64,000 bases of DNA from CAIXZV01 sp963697365 (GTDB taxonomy: Bacteria; Chloroflexota; Limnocylindria; Limnocylindrales; CSP1-4): positions 1 through 64,000 of the forward strand of contig CAVONT010000019.1 in the NCBI GenBank assembly GCA_963697365.1. Reading direction: 5' to 3'. The position numbers and the translations under genes are program-made. The notes beneath the pieces are model-generated. The model saw nothing but the letters and a program-made list of their open reading frames with translations. It was not told the origin of the DNA and searched no databases. Shown here piece by piece: positions 29,949 through 40,402 of this stretch (its first letter is position 1; every line of letters begins with the position of its first letter).

Positions 29949-31381
29949 GTGTCCTCCAGCCTGAGCACCCCTGCCGTTCCCGCGCGCACGGCGGACCTGT
30001 TCGCGCCGGGCCTGCGCGGCCTGACGATCGGCCTGGTCCTGACGATCACCCTGGTCGCGGTCGAGTCGCTGGCGATCGGCACCGTGCTCCCCAAGGTGCT
30101 CCTGGAATTCGGGGACCTGCCGCTCTACGGCTGGGTCTACACCGCGTTCTTCCTGGGCAACCTGATCGGCATCGTGGTCACCGGCGGTGCGCTCGACCGG
30201 CAGCCCCTCCACCGGCCCTTCGCCATCGGCATCGCCCTGTTCGCCATCGGCCTCGTCGTGGGCGGGCTCGCGCCGTCGATGCTGGTGCTCGTGCTGGCGC
30301 GCTTCGTCCAGGGCCTCGGGGGCGGGGCGCTCAGTCCCACGGCGTACGTCGCGATCGGGCGCTGCATGCCGGAGCACCTGCAGTCGCGGATGTTCGCGCT
30401 GCTGTCCACGGCATGGGTGGTGCCGGGCGTCATCGGTCCGTCGCTGGCGGCGGTGGTGGGGGAGCTCGTCGGGTGGCGCTGGATCTTCCTGGGCCTGCTG
30501 CCGCTGCTGGCGATCTCGGGGGCGATGGCGCTCCGCGCCCTGCACCGGGTGCAGGGGGACGTCCCGCCGCCCGGCACCGCCACGTCGGCCGGTCGCCGGC
30601 GCCTCGGCCAGGGCGCTGCTGGCGGCACTCGGCGCGGGCCTGCTCGTGGCCGGGCTCGGGCTGCAGCCGCTCGCGCTTGCCGCCGTCGTGACGCTCGCCG
30701 GTGCTGGGATCCTGGTTCCGGCCTTCCGCAGCCTCACCCCGCCGGGCACCCTCCGGCTGGCACGCGGCGTCCCGGCCGCCGTCCTGCTGCGCGGCCTGAT
30801 GACGTTCTCCTTCTTCGTCGCCGACGCCTACATCCCCCTCCTGCTCCAGGGCTGGCGGGGCACGCCCGCCACGCTCACCGGCATCGTGTTCACGGCCACG
30901 ACGCTGGCCTGGACGCTGACGACCTGGGTGCAGGCCCGCCGGATCGAGCAGCTCGGACCGGCGGTCTTCGTCGCGCTGGGCTTCGGCGCCGTGGCCCTCG
31001 GCGCCGCCCTCACGATCCCGACCGTGCTCGCGTCCGTCCCACCGGAGATCGCGATCCTGACCTGGGCGATCCCGGGCCTCGGCATGGGGCTCATGTACTC
31101 CGCGGTGACGCTGGCGGTGCTGCGCGGCGTGCCCGTGGCGGAGCAGGGGAGCGCATCGTCGTCGCTCCAGCTGTCCGACATCCTCGGCACCACGCTGGGC
31201 GCCGGCATCGGCGGAGCGATCACGGCGATCGGCGGGCGATCCGGACCGGACGGGCTGGGACCCGCGCTCGCGCGTCGTGTTCGGCGTGTCGTGCGTGACG
31301 GCCGTCCTCGGCGCACTCGCCGCGCAGGCGGATCGGCCCGTTCGGGCGCTGGCAGGAGCCCGCGGCCGCTGCGGTAGACTA
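29949..31381 (+). CDS. MFS transporter (EmrB/QacA-like, frameshifted)
   Basis: This is a major facilitator superfamily drug/solute exporter of about 470 aa with roughly 12-14 helices. The N-terminal half reads LTIGLVLTITLVAVESLAIGTVLP, then YGWVYTAFFLGNLIGIVVTGGALDR (motif A region) and LARFVQGLGGGALSPTAYVAIGR (motif B/C region). It continues with the WRWIFLGLLPLLAISGA stretch. The C-terminal half shows RGLMTFSFFVADAYIPLLLQG and PGLGMGLMYSAVTLAVLR. Indels occur near 30,605 and 31,270, and the last residues are uncertain (probable stop TAG 31379-31381). GTG 29949 follows a CACAAT -10-like box by seven bases. The substrate is unknown. Confidence 0.82.
31374..31379 (+). promoter_or_regulatory. 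Putative -10 (TAGACT) upstream of apt
   Basis: The GGTAGACT box lies 72 bases before apt, overlapping the end of the MFS gene. It leaves an untranslated leader of about 65 bases with a GGAGGG ribosome-binding site near 31,434. Confidence 0.35.
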
Positions 31382-31451
31382 GCGGCCCGGTGTCCCGCAC
31401 ACCATCGCGCCGCACGAACGGGCGCGCCACCACGGAGGGCTCCTGAGCGCC

Positions 31452-31973
31452 ATGTCGGCCGAGACGCTTCGCGCGAAGATCCGCGAGATCCCCGACTTCC
31501 CGAAGCCCGGCATCCTGTTCTACGACATCACCACCCTCCTGAAGGACCCGGCTGCCTACAAGGAGGCGATCGACCTCATGCTCGAGCCCTACAGGGACGA
31601 GCAGATCGACCTGGTCGTGGGCATGGAGTCCCGGGGCTTCATCTTCTCGGCGCCCATGGCGTACCAGCTGGACACCGGTCTCGTGCCGGTGCGCAAGCTG
31701 GGCAAGCTGCCCGCCGAGACACTGACCGTGGAGTACGCGCTCGAGTACGGGTCCAACACGCTCGAGATCCACCGCGACGCGATCCAGCCCGGCCAGCGGG
31801 TGCTCATCGTCGACGACCTGCTTGCCACCGGCGGCACGGTCCACGGCACGATCGAGCTGGTCGAGCGGCTCAAGGGCGTGGTCGTCGGCCTGGCCTTCCT
31901 CGTGGAGCTCGACTTCCTCAAGGGTCGCGAGCGGCTCGAGGGACGCAAGGTCACGAGCGTCGTCACGTACTGA
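31452..31973 (+). CDS. apt: Adenine phosphoribosyltransferase
   Basis: This enzyme salvages adenine to AMP with PRPP. At 173 aa it matches the family exactly. Motifs are IREIPDFPKPGILFYDITTLL at the N-terminus, VGMESRGFIFSAPMAYQL, the flexible-loop region VRKLGKLPAETLTVEYALEYG and the PRPP-binding VLIVDDLLATGGT. ATG 31452 follows a GGAGGG site. The MtnA-like gene, ahcY and metK follow within 7 kb, so adenine released in methyl-cycle or polyamine pathways could be recycled here. Confidence 0.95.
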   Translation: MSAETLRAKIREIPDFPKPGILFYDITTLLKDPAAYKEAIDLMLEPYRDEQIDLVVGMESRGFIFSAPMAYQLDTGLVPVRKLGKLPAETLTVEYALEYGSNTLEIHRDAIQPGQRVLIVDDLLATGGTVHGTIELVERLKGVVVGLAFLVELDFLKGRERLEGRKVTSVVTY

Positions 31974-32033
31974 GCTGAGCATGGAGCGCGGGACCCCGGC
32001 CACCGGTCGGCGACCGCGTCCTGTCACCGTCCC

Positions 32034-33438
32034 GTGACCGAGAAGCCGCCCCCCGTCGACCCCGCCCGCCGCACGTTCATCCGGCAGCTGGCCGGCGATG
32101 TCGTGACGTCCATGGGGTCCATGTTCGGGGCGGCGTCAGCTGCTCCAGGCGGAGTCCATGGAGGCGGCAAAGGGCCTGCTCGACCCCGGAGGGCCGGCGG
32201 GCCCAGGCGGCACGTGGCGGCACGGCGGACCGGCCCCGATCGCCCTCGAGACGAGCGCCGTCAACGCCGGGTACCGCGCCCCCTTCCGCTGGGACGAGGG
32301 CGTCATCCACCTCGTGGACCAGCAGCGCCTGCCGGACGTGCTCGCCGACCTCCAGGTGCGCAGCGCCTCGGACGCGGTCACCGCGATCAGGGACGGATCC
32401 CTCGTGGGCGCCCAGGTCCAGGCACAGGTCGCGGCGGCGACGCTCGCGCTGCTCGCCTCGAAGTCCACCACCTCGCGGGGGTTCGCCCGCCGGGCCACGT
32501 TGCGCGGGGCGGCCAACGCGTTCCGCCAGTCCCGTCCCGGCTCCGCGCCGATGGCGCTCGCCTTGGACCGGATGCTCGCGCTCGTCGAGGAGCTGGGTGT
32601 CGACGCCGAGGGCCCGGTGCTCGCCGCCGCGCTCAAGGCGGAGGCGGAGGCGATCATCGAGGAGGCCACCGGCGATCACGGCATGGTGGTCACGCACGGG
32701 ATCGGCGTGCTGCCGGGTGCGCCCGACGAGCCGGTCCACGTGATGGTCGCGGGCAGCACGGGCGCCATGGGTGGCGGGGTCTTCGGGAGTGCCCTGTCCG
32801 TGGTGACGACGGCCCACCACCAGGGCCGGGCGATCCACGCGCTCGTGCCCGAGGGCCGGCCGGGGCTCGAGGGCAGCCGGGTCGCCGCGTGGGAGCTCAA
32901 GCAGGCCGGCGTGCCGCACGCGATCGTCGCCGATGCCGCCGCCCCCGCCTGCATCGCCGCCGACGAAGTCCAGGCCGTGCTCGCGGGCGCGGACCGCATC
33001 ACCGCGGATGGCTCCGTGATCACCACGGTGGGGGCCTACGCCCTGGCGCTCGCGGCGCAGGCGGCTGGCATCCCGTTCCTCGTGTTCGCGCCGTCCACCG
33101 CCATCGATCTCGCGACGGCCGAGGGCGATGACGCGCCGCTCGAGGAGGGTCGCCCGGCCCTCGTGCTGCGGTTCGCTGGGCAGCGCACGGCGCTGGAGGG
33201 TGCGCAGGCGCGCAATCCGATGCAGGACCTGGTGCCGGCGGCCATGGTGGCGGGGATCGTCACCGAGGCAGGCGTGCTGCGGCCGCCCTACGGGCTCGCG
33301 CTCGCCGAGGCCGTGGCGTCCGCATCCGGGGCACGCTCCACGGCCCGCGGGTTCGCCGCTGCTGGCGGCGAGGCGCGCGGCGATCGGGCCGGCCGAAGGT
33401 GGACCCGACGGTGGACCCGATGGCGGAGCTGGGGCTGA
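32034..33438 (+). CDS. MtnA / eIF-2B-alpha family protein with N-terminal extension
   Basis: This protein of about 467 aa belongs to the methylthioribose-1-phosphate isomerase / eIF-2B alpha-delta / ribose-1,5-bisphosphate isomerase superfamily. The family core has WDEGVIHLVDQQRLPDVL, RPGLEGSRVAAWELKQAGVPHAIVADAAA, GADRITADGSVITTVGAYALALAAQAAGIPFLVFAPSTAIDL. The N-terminal extension of about 60 residues begins DPARRTFIRQLAGDVVTSMGSMFG and includes a twin-arginine-like RRTFIRQ. An indel near 32,138 breaks it. The usual RGAPAI segment of MtnA reads SLVGAQVQAQ here, so substrate may differ. Genes nearby (apt, ahcY, metK) favour a methionine-salvage role. Confidence 0.7.
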
Positions 33439-33525
33439 GCGAACGCCCGTCGACGTCGCGAAGCCGCGTCCGGCTCGAGCGGAACCGAACCCCGCGGAGC
33501 CGAACCCCGCGGAGCCGGGGACCTG

Positions 33526-34563
33526 ATGGCGACCGTGGCCGTCGAGCGCCGGACCACGCTGGCCGTCCGCACGACCACCGACCGCCATCTCCTGCGCGAC
33601 TTCCTCGAGCGGGACCGCCTCTTCGCGGCCTATGCCATCTGCGACCTCGAGGACCGCGAGTTCGGTCGCACCCGGTGGGGCATCGCGACCGATGGCCCAG
33701 AGGTGGTCGCGGTGGGCCTCGAGTACGGCGGTCTGACGCCCCAGCCGATGTTCGTCATGGGCCGCGAGGAGGGGATCTCCGCGGTCCTGCGTGACGTCAT
33801 CCGGCCGCGGATCGCCTACGTGGCAGCGATGGAGACATCACTGCCGGCAGTCGGGCAGCACTACCGTATCGACCCCGGGCCGCAGATGGTCCGCATGTGG
33901 GTGGACCGGGCGAGGTTCGCGCCACTCACGTCGCCCGTCGAGCGCATCCTGCCCGTGGAGGTGGGGGAGCTCAACCGCCTTTACGGCCTCGGCTTCGCCG
34001 CCTGGATCCCTTCGGGTGCGGTGGCGGAGGGTGTCTACTTCGGCATCCGTGTCAACGGACGCCTCGTGGCCGCCGCCGGCACCCACGTGATCTCGCGCCA
34101 GGCGGGCCTGGCCGTGGTGGGCAACGTGCTCACCCACGCCGAGCACCGCGGCCGCGGCTACGCGAAGGCCACCACCAGCGCGGTGACGAACGAGCTCCTC
34201 CGGTACTGTGATCATGTTGTGCTCAACGTCCGCGCCGACAACCCGCCCGCCATTGCGGCGTACCGGCGGCTCGGCTACGAGGAGCACTGCCGTTTCGAGG
34301 AACGGCTGGTCCGGCGTTCGACGTCGGCCTGGCCGGACTTCACCGCTCCCATCCGCCGCCTCTTCGCGGGCTGGCGCCAGGCGCCGGCATCCACGGCGTC
34401 GCGCTTCCCCGACCAGGCACACCCGGCCGCCCCTGTCAGCCAGGTCGGCGGCGTGACCAGCCCGTCCGATCGCGTCCCCAGCCCGTCCGATCCGCCCAGC
34501 CCGTCCGATCCGCCCACCGCGCACCCGTCTGACGCGGACGCCACCACCGAGGAGACCTCATGA
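33526..34563 (+). CDS. GNAT acetyltransferase with repetitive C-terminal tail
   Basis: This protein of 345 aa has an N-terminal half resembling the GNAT-like domain of FemX/EryA-type proteins (HLLRDFLERDRLFAAYAICDLED, GLEYGG). Its catalytic GNAT half includes VVGNVLTHAEHRGRGYAKATTSAVTNELL (acetyl-CoA loop) and LNVRADNPPAIAAYRRLGYEEHCRFEE. The last about 70 residues are Ser/Pro/Asp-rich with repeats of SPSDPP and probably disordered. The frame is intact. The stop overlaps the ahcY start (ATGA at 34560), so expression with ahcY is likely. The acceptor is unknown. Confidence 0.8.
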   Translation: MATVAVERRTTLAVRTTTDRHLLRDFLERDRLFAAYAICDLEDREFGRTRWGIATDGPEVVAVGLEYGGLTPQPMFVMGREEGISAVLRDVIRPRIAYVAAMETSLPAVGQHYRIDPGPQMVRMWVDRARFAPLTSPVERILPVEVGELNRLYGLGFAAWIPSGAVAEGVYFGIRVNGRLVAAAGTHVISRQAGLAVVGNVLTHAEHRGRGYAKATTSAVTNELLRYCDHVVLNVRADNPPAIAAYRRLGYEEHCRFEERLVRRSTSAWPDFTAPIRRLFAGWRQAPASTASRFPDQAHPAAPVSQVGGVTSPSDRVPSPSDPPSPSDPPTAHPSDADATTEETS

Positions 34564-35838
34564 CCGACACCGGGGCCCTGGTCGCCCACGACGTCACCGA
34601 TCTCGGCCTTGTCGACGAGGGCGTCCGCCGGATCGAGTGGGCGGAGCGCGAGATGCCCGTCCTGCGCCAGATCCGCGAGCGTTTCGAGCGCGAGCGCCCC
34701 CTCGACGGCATCCGGATCGGCTGCTGCCTGCACGTCACCACCGAGACCGCGAACCTGATGCGGACCCTCAAGGCCGGCGGCGCCGAGGTCCACCTCGCGG
34801 CCTCGAACCCGCTCTCGACGCAGGACTGGACCGCCGCCGCGCTGGTGGCCGCGTACGGGATCTCCACCTACGCCCGCCGCGGCGAGGACAACGAGACCTA
34901 CTACAAGCACCTTCGAACGGTCGCGGACACGCACCCGCAGATCACCCAGGACGACGGCTGCGACCTCGTGACGCTGCTCCACACCGAGCGCCGCGACCAG
35001 CTGCCCGAGATCCTCGGCGGCACCGAGGAGACCACCACCGGCGTCATCCGCCTGCGCGCGATGGCGAAGGATGGCGCCCTGACCTTCCCGGTGGTCGCGG
35101 TCAACGAGGCCGAGACCAAGCACCTGTTCGACAACCGCTACGGCACCGGCCAGTCCACGATCGACGGCATCCTGCGCGCGACCAACCTGCTGATCGCGGG
35201 CCGCAACGTCGTCGTGGCGGGCTACGGCTGGGTGGGCAAGGGCATCGCGTCGCGCATGCAGGGCCACGGCGCCCACGTCGCGGTGGTCGAGGTCAACGCC
35301 GTTCGCGCGCATCGAGGCGCTCATGGACGGCTACCAGGTCAAGACCGTCGGCGAGGCCGCGGGCTGGGGCGACATCTTCGTCACCGCCACGGGCAACATC
35401 AACGTCTTCCGCCGCGAGCACTTCGAGCAGATGCGCGACGGCGCGGTGATGGCCAACTCCGGCCACTTCGACGCCGAGCTCGACCTGCCGGCCCTGCGCG
35501 CGATGGCCGAGGGCCACATCCGCGACGTGCGCCCCAACGTCCAGGAGTTCGAGATCGGCGGCAAGCGTCTCAACCTGATCGCCGAGGGCCGCCTCGTGAA
35601 CCTGGGCGCAGCCGAGGGCCATCCGGCCGCCGTCATGGACATGAGCTTCGCCAACCAGGCGCTTGCCGCCGAGTACGTGGCCAAGCACCACGCGGAGCTC
35701 AAGCCGGACGTGTACACCGTGCCGGAGGCGATCGACCAGGAGGTCGCGGCGCTCAAGCTCGCCGCGATGGGGATCACGCTCGACGCGATGACGCCCGAGC
35801 AGTTGGAGTACGTCTCCTCCTGGCAGCACGGGACCTAG
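34560..35838 (+). CDS. ahcY: Adenosylhomocysteinase (one frameshift)
   Basis: This enzyme hydrolyses S-adenosylhomocysteine to homocysteine and adenosine and thereby keeps SAM-dependent methylation running. The protein of about 425 aa shows IGCCLHVTTETANLMRTLKAGGAEV, LSTQDWTAAAL, EETTTGVIRLRAM and NRYGTGQSTIDGILRATN. The NAD-binding VVVAGYGWVGKGIASRMQGHGAHV, TATGNINVFRREHF and MANSGHFDAELD follow. An indel near 35,300 (between VVEV and RIEALMDGYQV) must be corrected. It ends QLEYVSSWQHGT, shorter than the KPDHYRY ending of many homologs. It overlaps the preceding GNAT gene by four bases. Confidence 0.93.
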
Positions 35839-35841
35839 ACC

Positions 35842-37848
35842 ATGACGACCGAGCATCCGGCAGCCGGGGGGCTGGAGCCGGCGCCCGCATCTGCACCATT
35901 CGGCTCGTGGGCCTCACCGCTCGACGTCGACCTCATCACGGGCACCGCGGTCGCCTTGTCCGAGCCATGGATCGACGGGGACGATGTCTACTGGCTGGAG
36001 AGCCGCGCTGCCCAGCGGGGTCGACGGACCCTGCTCCGCCACGGGCTGGACGGAGCCACCCGGGAGCTGACGCCGGACCCGTTCAAGGTGGGCAACAGGG
36101 TCCACGAGTACGGGGGCGGGAGCTACGCGGCGGATCGGGGCCGGGTGATCGCGTCTGGCGGCGACGATCGCCTGTACCTGATCGACCGCGACGGCCTGGA
36201 CGAGCCCGAGCCGATGACGCCCGAGGGCCCGTGGCGCTACGCGGACCTGTGGTTCGACCCCGTCGGCCGATCGTCTCTACGCGATCCGCGAGACCCATGA
36301 CCGCGACCGCCCAACGGATCCGACGCTGGTGGTGAACGAGGTGGTGGCGCTCGCGCTCGACGGCTCTGACGGGGCCGGCCGCGTGCTCGTCTCCGGGCCG
36401 GACTTCGTGGCCGGCGCGCGACCGTCGCCGGACGGACGCCGGCTCGCCTGGCTCGAGTGGGACCTGCCGGACATGCCATGGGACTCGGTCCGGCTGCGGG
36501 TGGCGGACGTCCTGCCCGACGGTGGCCTGGGCGACGCACGCACGTGGCCGGCGGGCCCGGGATCTCGGTGGTGCAGGCGGCCTGGCGGACGGACGGGGTG
36601 CTCCACTTCGTCTCGGACGAGACCGGGTGGTGGAACCTGTACGCGTTCGACGGCGCCGACGGCCTCGCCGGGTCCGCCCGCAACCTCGCCCCAATGGAGG
36701 CCGAGCTGGGCGATCCGGCGTGGGTGTTCGGGCGGACCTCGTACGGGCTCCTGGCCGACGGCTCCGTGCTGGCGGTGGCGCGTGCTGACGGCACCGACCG
36801 GTTCATCCGGATCGATGCCGACGGCGGGGTCCACGAGGTGCCCTCCAGGGCGACGGAGGTGGAGGGCCTGCGCATGACGGGCGAGGCGGCGGTCGCGATC
36901 GTCGCCGGGCCGCTCGAGGGTGCCGTGCTGGAGCGCCTGGACGTGGCGACCGGGGAGCCTGCAGGGGTCCTCGCGCGGTCGCTCGCCGTACGGCCGGACA
37001 CGGCATACCTGCCGGAGCCAGAGCCGATCACGTTCCCCACCACGGATGGGGCGTTCGCACGGGCCCTGTACTTCGCGCCCTCGAACCCCCGGTTCCGCGG
37101 CCTCGACGGGGAGCGGCCGCCGCTCATCGTGCTGTCCCACGGCGGGCCCACGAGCGGTGCGTCGTCGGCATTGTCCCTGGACCGCGCGTTCTACACGTCA
37201 CGCGGGATCGCGGTCGTGGACGTGGACTACCGCGGGTCATCGGGCTACGGCCGGCCGTACCGGGACGCGCTGCGCGGCAAGTGGGGCCTCTACGATGTCG
37301 ACGACTGCATCGCGGCCGCGCAGTTCCTGGTGGGTCGTGGTGACGTGGATCCTGCCCGCCTGGCGATCCGGGGAGGCTCAGCCGGCGGCTACACGACGCT
37401 CGCGGCGCTCGCGTTCCGCCCGGAGGTGTTCGCCGCCGGGATCAGCTACTACGGGATCGCGGACCTCGAGCTCATCCACGTGGACGGTCACAAGTTCGAA
37501 CTGCGCTATGACGAGGGGCTCCTCGCGCCGTGGACCGAGGAGGGCCGCGCGGTCTTCCGCGAGCGGTCCCCGATCCACCGGATGGACCAGGTCCGGGCGC
37601 CGATGCTGGTCTTCCAGGGGCTCGACGACCGGGTGGTCCCGCCCTCACAGCTGGACGCGATGGTCGCAGCCTTCACCGAGCAGGGGACCCCGCACGTGGT
37701 GATGACGTTCGAGGGCGAGGGTCACGGGTTCCGCCGTGCCGAGACGAAGCGCGCCGCGTACGAGGCGGAGCTGGCGTTCCTCGGCCAGGTGTTCGGGTTC
37801 GTCCCGGCCGATGAGCTGCCGCCCCTGGAGATCACCGGGCTCGCCTGA
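35842..37848 (+). CDS. S9 family prolyl-oligopeptidase-like peptidase (two frameshifts)
   Basis: This is a cytoplasmic serine peptidase of the prolyl oligopeptidase / acylaminoacyl-peptidase type, about 668 aa. The N-terminal two thirds form a beta-propeller (for example DPFKVGNRVHEYGGGSY, RPSPDGRRLAWLEWD, WRTDGVLHFVSDETGWWNLY). The C-terminal alpha/beta-hydrolase domain has PLIVLSHGGPTSG, VDVDYRGSSGYGRPYRDAL and the nucleophile motif IRGGSAGGYTTLAAL. The acid region LVFQGLDDRVVPP and the histidine in FEGEGHGFRRAET complete the triad. Indels near 36,270 and 36,560 split the propeller. ATG 35842 starts three bases after ahcY. Confidence 0.85.
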
Positions 37849-37923
37849 CGGAGTGCCGGCCCGCTCGCCGGGCTCGCCGTGCGAGTGCCGGCCAGCTCGG
37901 CGGCTGTAGCTGCCGGGCGCAGA

Positions 37924-37975
37924 CCGCGCCTCGGACCGCGCGCCTCGGACCGCGCGCCTCGGACCGCGCCTCGGA
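37924..37975. repeat. Short tandem repeat, 12/14-bp units
   Basis: Four units of CCGCG(CG)CCTCGGA lie head to tail at 37924, 37936, 37950 and 37964, with lengths 12, 14, 14 and 12. No coding function is evident. It may be a slippage-prone spacer. Confidence 0.8.
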
Positions 37976-37990
37976 CCGCGTCGCCCGCCC

Positions 37991-38154
37991 CGGGACTCGT
38001 GGTCCCGTTTCCCACGACGAAGGGCGGCCGCAGACGCCCTCGCCGAGCCCCCAGCCCCAATCCGGGACTGGCATTCCCGATCCGAGGCCCAAGGGGCAGT
38101 CCGAAGCCGCCTTTCGACCAGCCGCGGGCCCGAAATCGGGACTGGCGGTCCCGC
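37991..38154. repeat. Three evenly spaced 17-bp palindromes upstream of metK
   Basis: CGGGACTCGTGGTCCCG (37991-38007), CGGGACTGGCATTCCCG (38063-38079) and CGGGACTGGCGGTCCCG (38138-38154) share CGGGACT...TCCCG arms. Their starts are 72 and 75 bp apart. They could be operators for a dimeric regulator or copies of a REP-like palindrome. Confidence 0.65.
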
Positions 38155-38254
38155 ACGCGCCACCACGCGCCACCGTCCACCACCATCCGACCCACGGGAG
38201 CTGGGTGGTACCCTCGCGCCGCACCCCCACCACCTTGCGTCAGCGCGGAGATCC

Positions 38255-39434
38255 ATGAGCATCCTGGACGCCAGCCAGTACCTGTTCACGTCAGAGTCGG
38301 TGACCGAGGGCCACCCCGACAAGATGTGCGACCAGATCTCCGACGCGATCCTGGACCACATCCTTGCGAAGGACCCGCACGCCCGGGTCGCCTGTGAGAC
38401 CGCCACCACGACCGGCCTCGTGCTCGTGTTCGGCGAGATCACCACCGACACGTATGTCGAGTTCCAGGACGTCGTCCGCGAGACGGTCAGGGACATCGGC
38501 TACACCCGCGCGGAGTACGGGTTCGACCACCAGACCTGCGGCACCATGGTCAGCGTCAAGGAGCAGAGCTCGGACATCGCGCAGGGCGTGGACCAGGGGG
38601 ATGACCTCGGCGCCGGCGACCAGGGGATGATGTTCGGGTTCGCCTGCAACGAGACCCCGGAGCTCATGCCGCTGCCGATCTCGCTGGCCCACCGGATGGC
38701 CCACCGCCTCGCGTTCGTGCGCAAGCAGGGCGACCTCCCGTACCTGCGGCCCGACGGCAAGACCCAGGTCACCGTCGAGTACGACCATGGCAGGCCGGTC
38801 GCCGTCCGGACGGTCGTGGTATCCACGCAGCACGACCCCGACGTGGACCCCCGGCAGCTCCGCGACCAGGTCATCGGCCAGGTCATCCTGCCGTCGATCC
38901 CGGCCCACCTGCGCACTGCAGGACCCCGAGATGCACGTCAACCCGACCGGCCGGTTCGTCACCGGTGGCCCGATGGGCGACGCGGGCCTCACCGGCCGGA
39001 AGATCATCGTGGACACGTACGGCGGGATGGCCCGCCACGGCGGTGGCGCGTTCTCGGGCAAGGACCCGACGAAGGTCGACCGCTCCGCGGCCTACGCGGC
39101 CCGCTGGGTGGCGAAGAACGTGGTGGCCGCGGGCCTCGCCGACCGCTTCGAGGTGGAGGTCGCGTACGGCATCGGGATCGCCCGCCCGCTGTCGCTGTCG
39201 GTGGACAGCTTCGGCACCGGGCGCGTTGGCGATGCCCGCATCCTGGAGCTCGTCGAGCAGCACTTCGACCTGCGCCCGGCCGCGATCATCCGGGACCTGG
39301 ACCTGCTCCGGCCGATCTACCGCCAGACCGCGGCCTACGGCCACTTCGGGCGTGACGATCTCGATCTGCCGTGGGAGCGCACGGACCGGGCTGCGGCCCT
39401 GGCGTCCGACGCGGGGCTGCCGATCCCCGGCTGA
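38255..39434 (+). CDS. metK: S-adenosylmethionine synthetase (one frameshift)
   Basis: This enzyme makes SAM from methionine and ATP. The protein of about 392 aa has FTSESVTEGHPDKMCDQISDAILD, the EITTDTYVEFQDVVRETV stretch, GAGDQGMMFGFACNETPELMPLPI, KTQVTVEY, GGPMGDAGLTGRKIIVDTYGG, and the phosphate-binding GGGAFSGKDPTKVDRSAAYAAR. An indel near 38,920 (between SIPAHL and QDPEMHVNPTGRF) must be corrected. ATG 38255 follows GCGGAG. With ahcY and the MtnA-like gene upstream, it completes a methyl-cycle neighbourhood. Confidence 0.95.
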
Positions 39435-39452
39435 ACCCGGGCCGACCCGGGT
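39435..39452. terminator. Hairpin between convergent metK and potC
   Basis: ACCCGGG / CCCGGGT with loop CCGA sits directly after the metK stop, facing the potC end. There is no T-run, so a bidirectional terminator role is only plausible. Confidence 0.35.
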
Positions 39453-39490
39453 CGACCGGGCACCCGGCTGAACCCGGGGCGCGATCAGCG

Positions 39491-40402
39491 TCAGCGCTCC
39501 GCGATCATCGACGCCATGTTCTCGCCGCCGCTGCCGCCACTCGTCGAGGTCTTCTTGAGGAGCAGCTGCCCGACCGCGAGCAGCGCCAGCGTCGTGACCA
39601 GCATCATGGTCGCGACGGCGTTGGTCTCCGGCGTCACGCCACGCTTGACCTGGCCGAAGATGTAGACCGGAAGCGTGGACGAGCCCGGCCCGGACACGAA
39701 CGACGTGATGACGTAGTCATCGAAGCTGAAGGTGAACGCGAGCAGGAAGCCCGCGATGATCGCCGGCAGCAGCTGGGGGAACGTGATCTGGCGGAACGTC
39801 CGCCAGGGCGTGGCATACAGGTCGAACGAGGCCTCGACCATCGTCCGGTCCATGCCGGACAGCCGCGCCCGGACCAGGAGCAGCACGAAGCTGATGTTGA
39901 ACAGCATGTGGGCGGCCACGATCGTCGGGACGCCCAGCTGGAGGCGCGTCCCGAACGACTCGTTGATGATCACGAAGCTCGAGGCGAACATCACCAGCGT
40001 CGCGAGGGCGATGACGATCTCGGGGACGATGATCGACACGTAGGTCATGCCATCGAACCCCATGCGCAGCTTCTTGGGCACCCGCTGCAGGCCGAGGGCC
40101 GCCATCGTCCCGAAGAGGGTGGACAGGATCGCCGTCGGGAGGGCGACAAGGAAGCTGTTGCGCAGCGCCGCCATCACGACCTTGTCGCCCAGGGCGACGC
40201 CGTACCAGTCCGTCGTGAAGCCGGTCCAGATCGTGGCCAGCTGGTTCGCGTTGAAGCTGAAGATCACCACGATGACGATCGGCAGGTAGAGGAACGAGTA
40301 GACGAGCGCCGTGTGGGCCCGCAGCCAGAACTCGACCACGGGTGCCCAGCGATCGACGCCCGCCTTGGCGCCGGCGCCGCCGGCGGATCGCGCCGCGGTC
40401 AC
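39491..40402 (-). CDS. potC: Polyamine-type ABC importer permease PotC
   Basis: This is the second membrane subunit of a spermidine/putrescine-type importer, 303 aa with six helices. Typical stretches are FLYLPIVIVVIFSFNANQ, IVPEIVIALATLVMFAS and the EAA loop SFDLYATPWRTFRQITFPQLLPAIIAG, then FAFSFDDYVIT-like FTFSFDDYVITSF. The GTG/ATG start at 40402 overlaps the potB stop by four bases, giving tight coupling. It is the last gene of the potA-potD-potB-potC operon. A Ser/Gly tail ends the protein. Confidence 0.9.
   Translation of the reverse strand: MTAARSAGGAGAKAGVDRWAPVVEFWLRAHTALVYSFLYLPIVIVVIFSFNANQLATIWTGFTTDWYGVALGDKVVMAALRNSFLVALPTAILSTLFGTMAALGLQRVPKKLRMGFDGMTYVSIIVPEIVIALATLVMFASSFVIINESFGTRLQLGVPTIVAAHMLFNISFVLLLVRARLSGMDRTMVEASFDLYATPWRTFRQITFPQLLPAIIAGFLLAFTFSFDDYVITSFVSGPGSSTLPVYIFGQVKRGVTPETNAVATMMLVTTLALLAVGQLLLKKTSTSGGSGGENMASMIAER

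Larger units (their letters stand above)
37849..38254. other. 406-bp intergenic region upstream of metK
   Basis: No coding signal on either strand. It holds a GC-rich tandem repeat (37924-37975), three spaced 17-bp palindromes (37991-38154) and a TACCCT -10-like box near 38,208. I looked for a SAM riboswitch pattern before metK and did not find a convincing one. Confidence 0.6.

Noticed and set aside
37849..38254. SAM riboswitch before metK
   Set aside because: The hairpins present are separate 17-bp palindromes. I could not find the conserved cores of SAM-I, SAM-II or SAM-IV.
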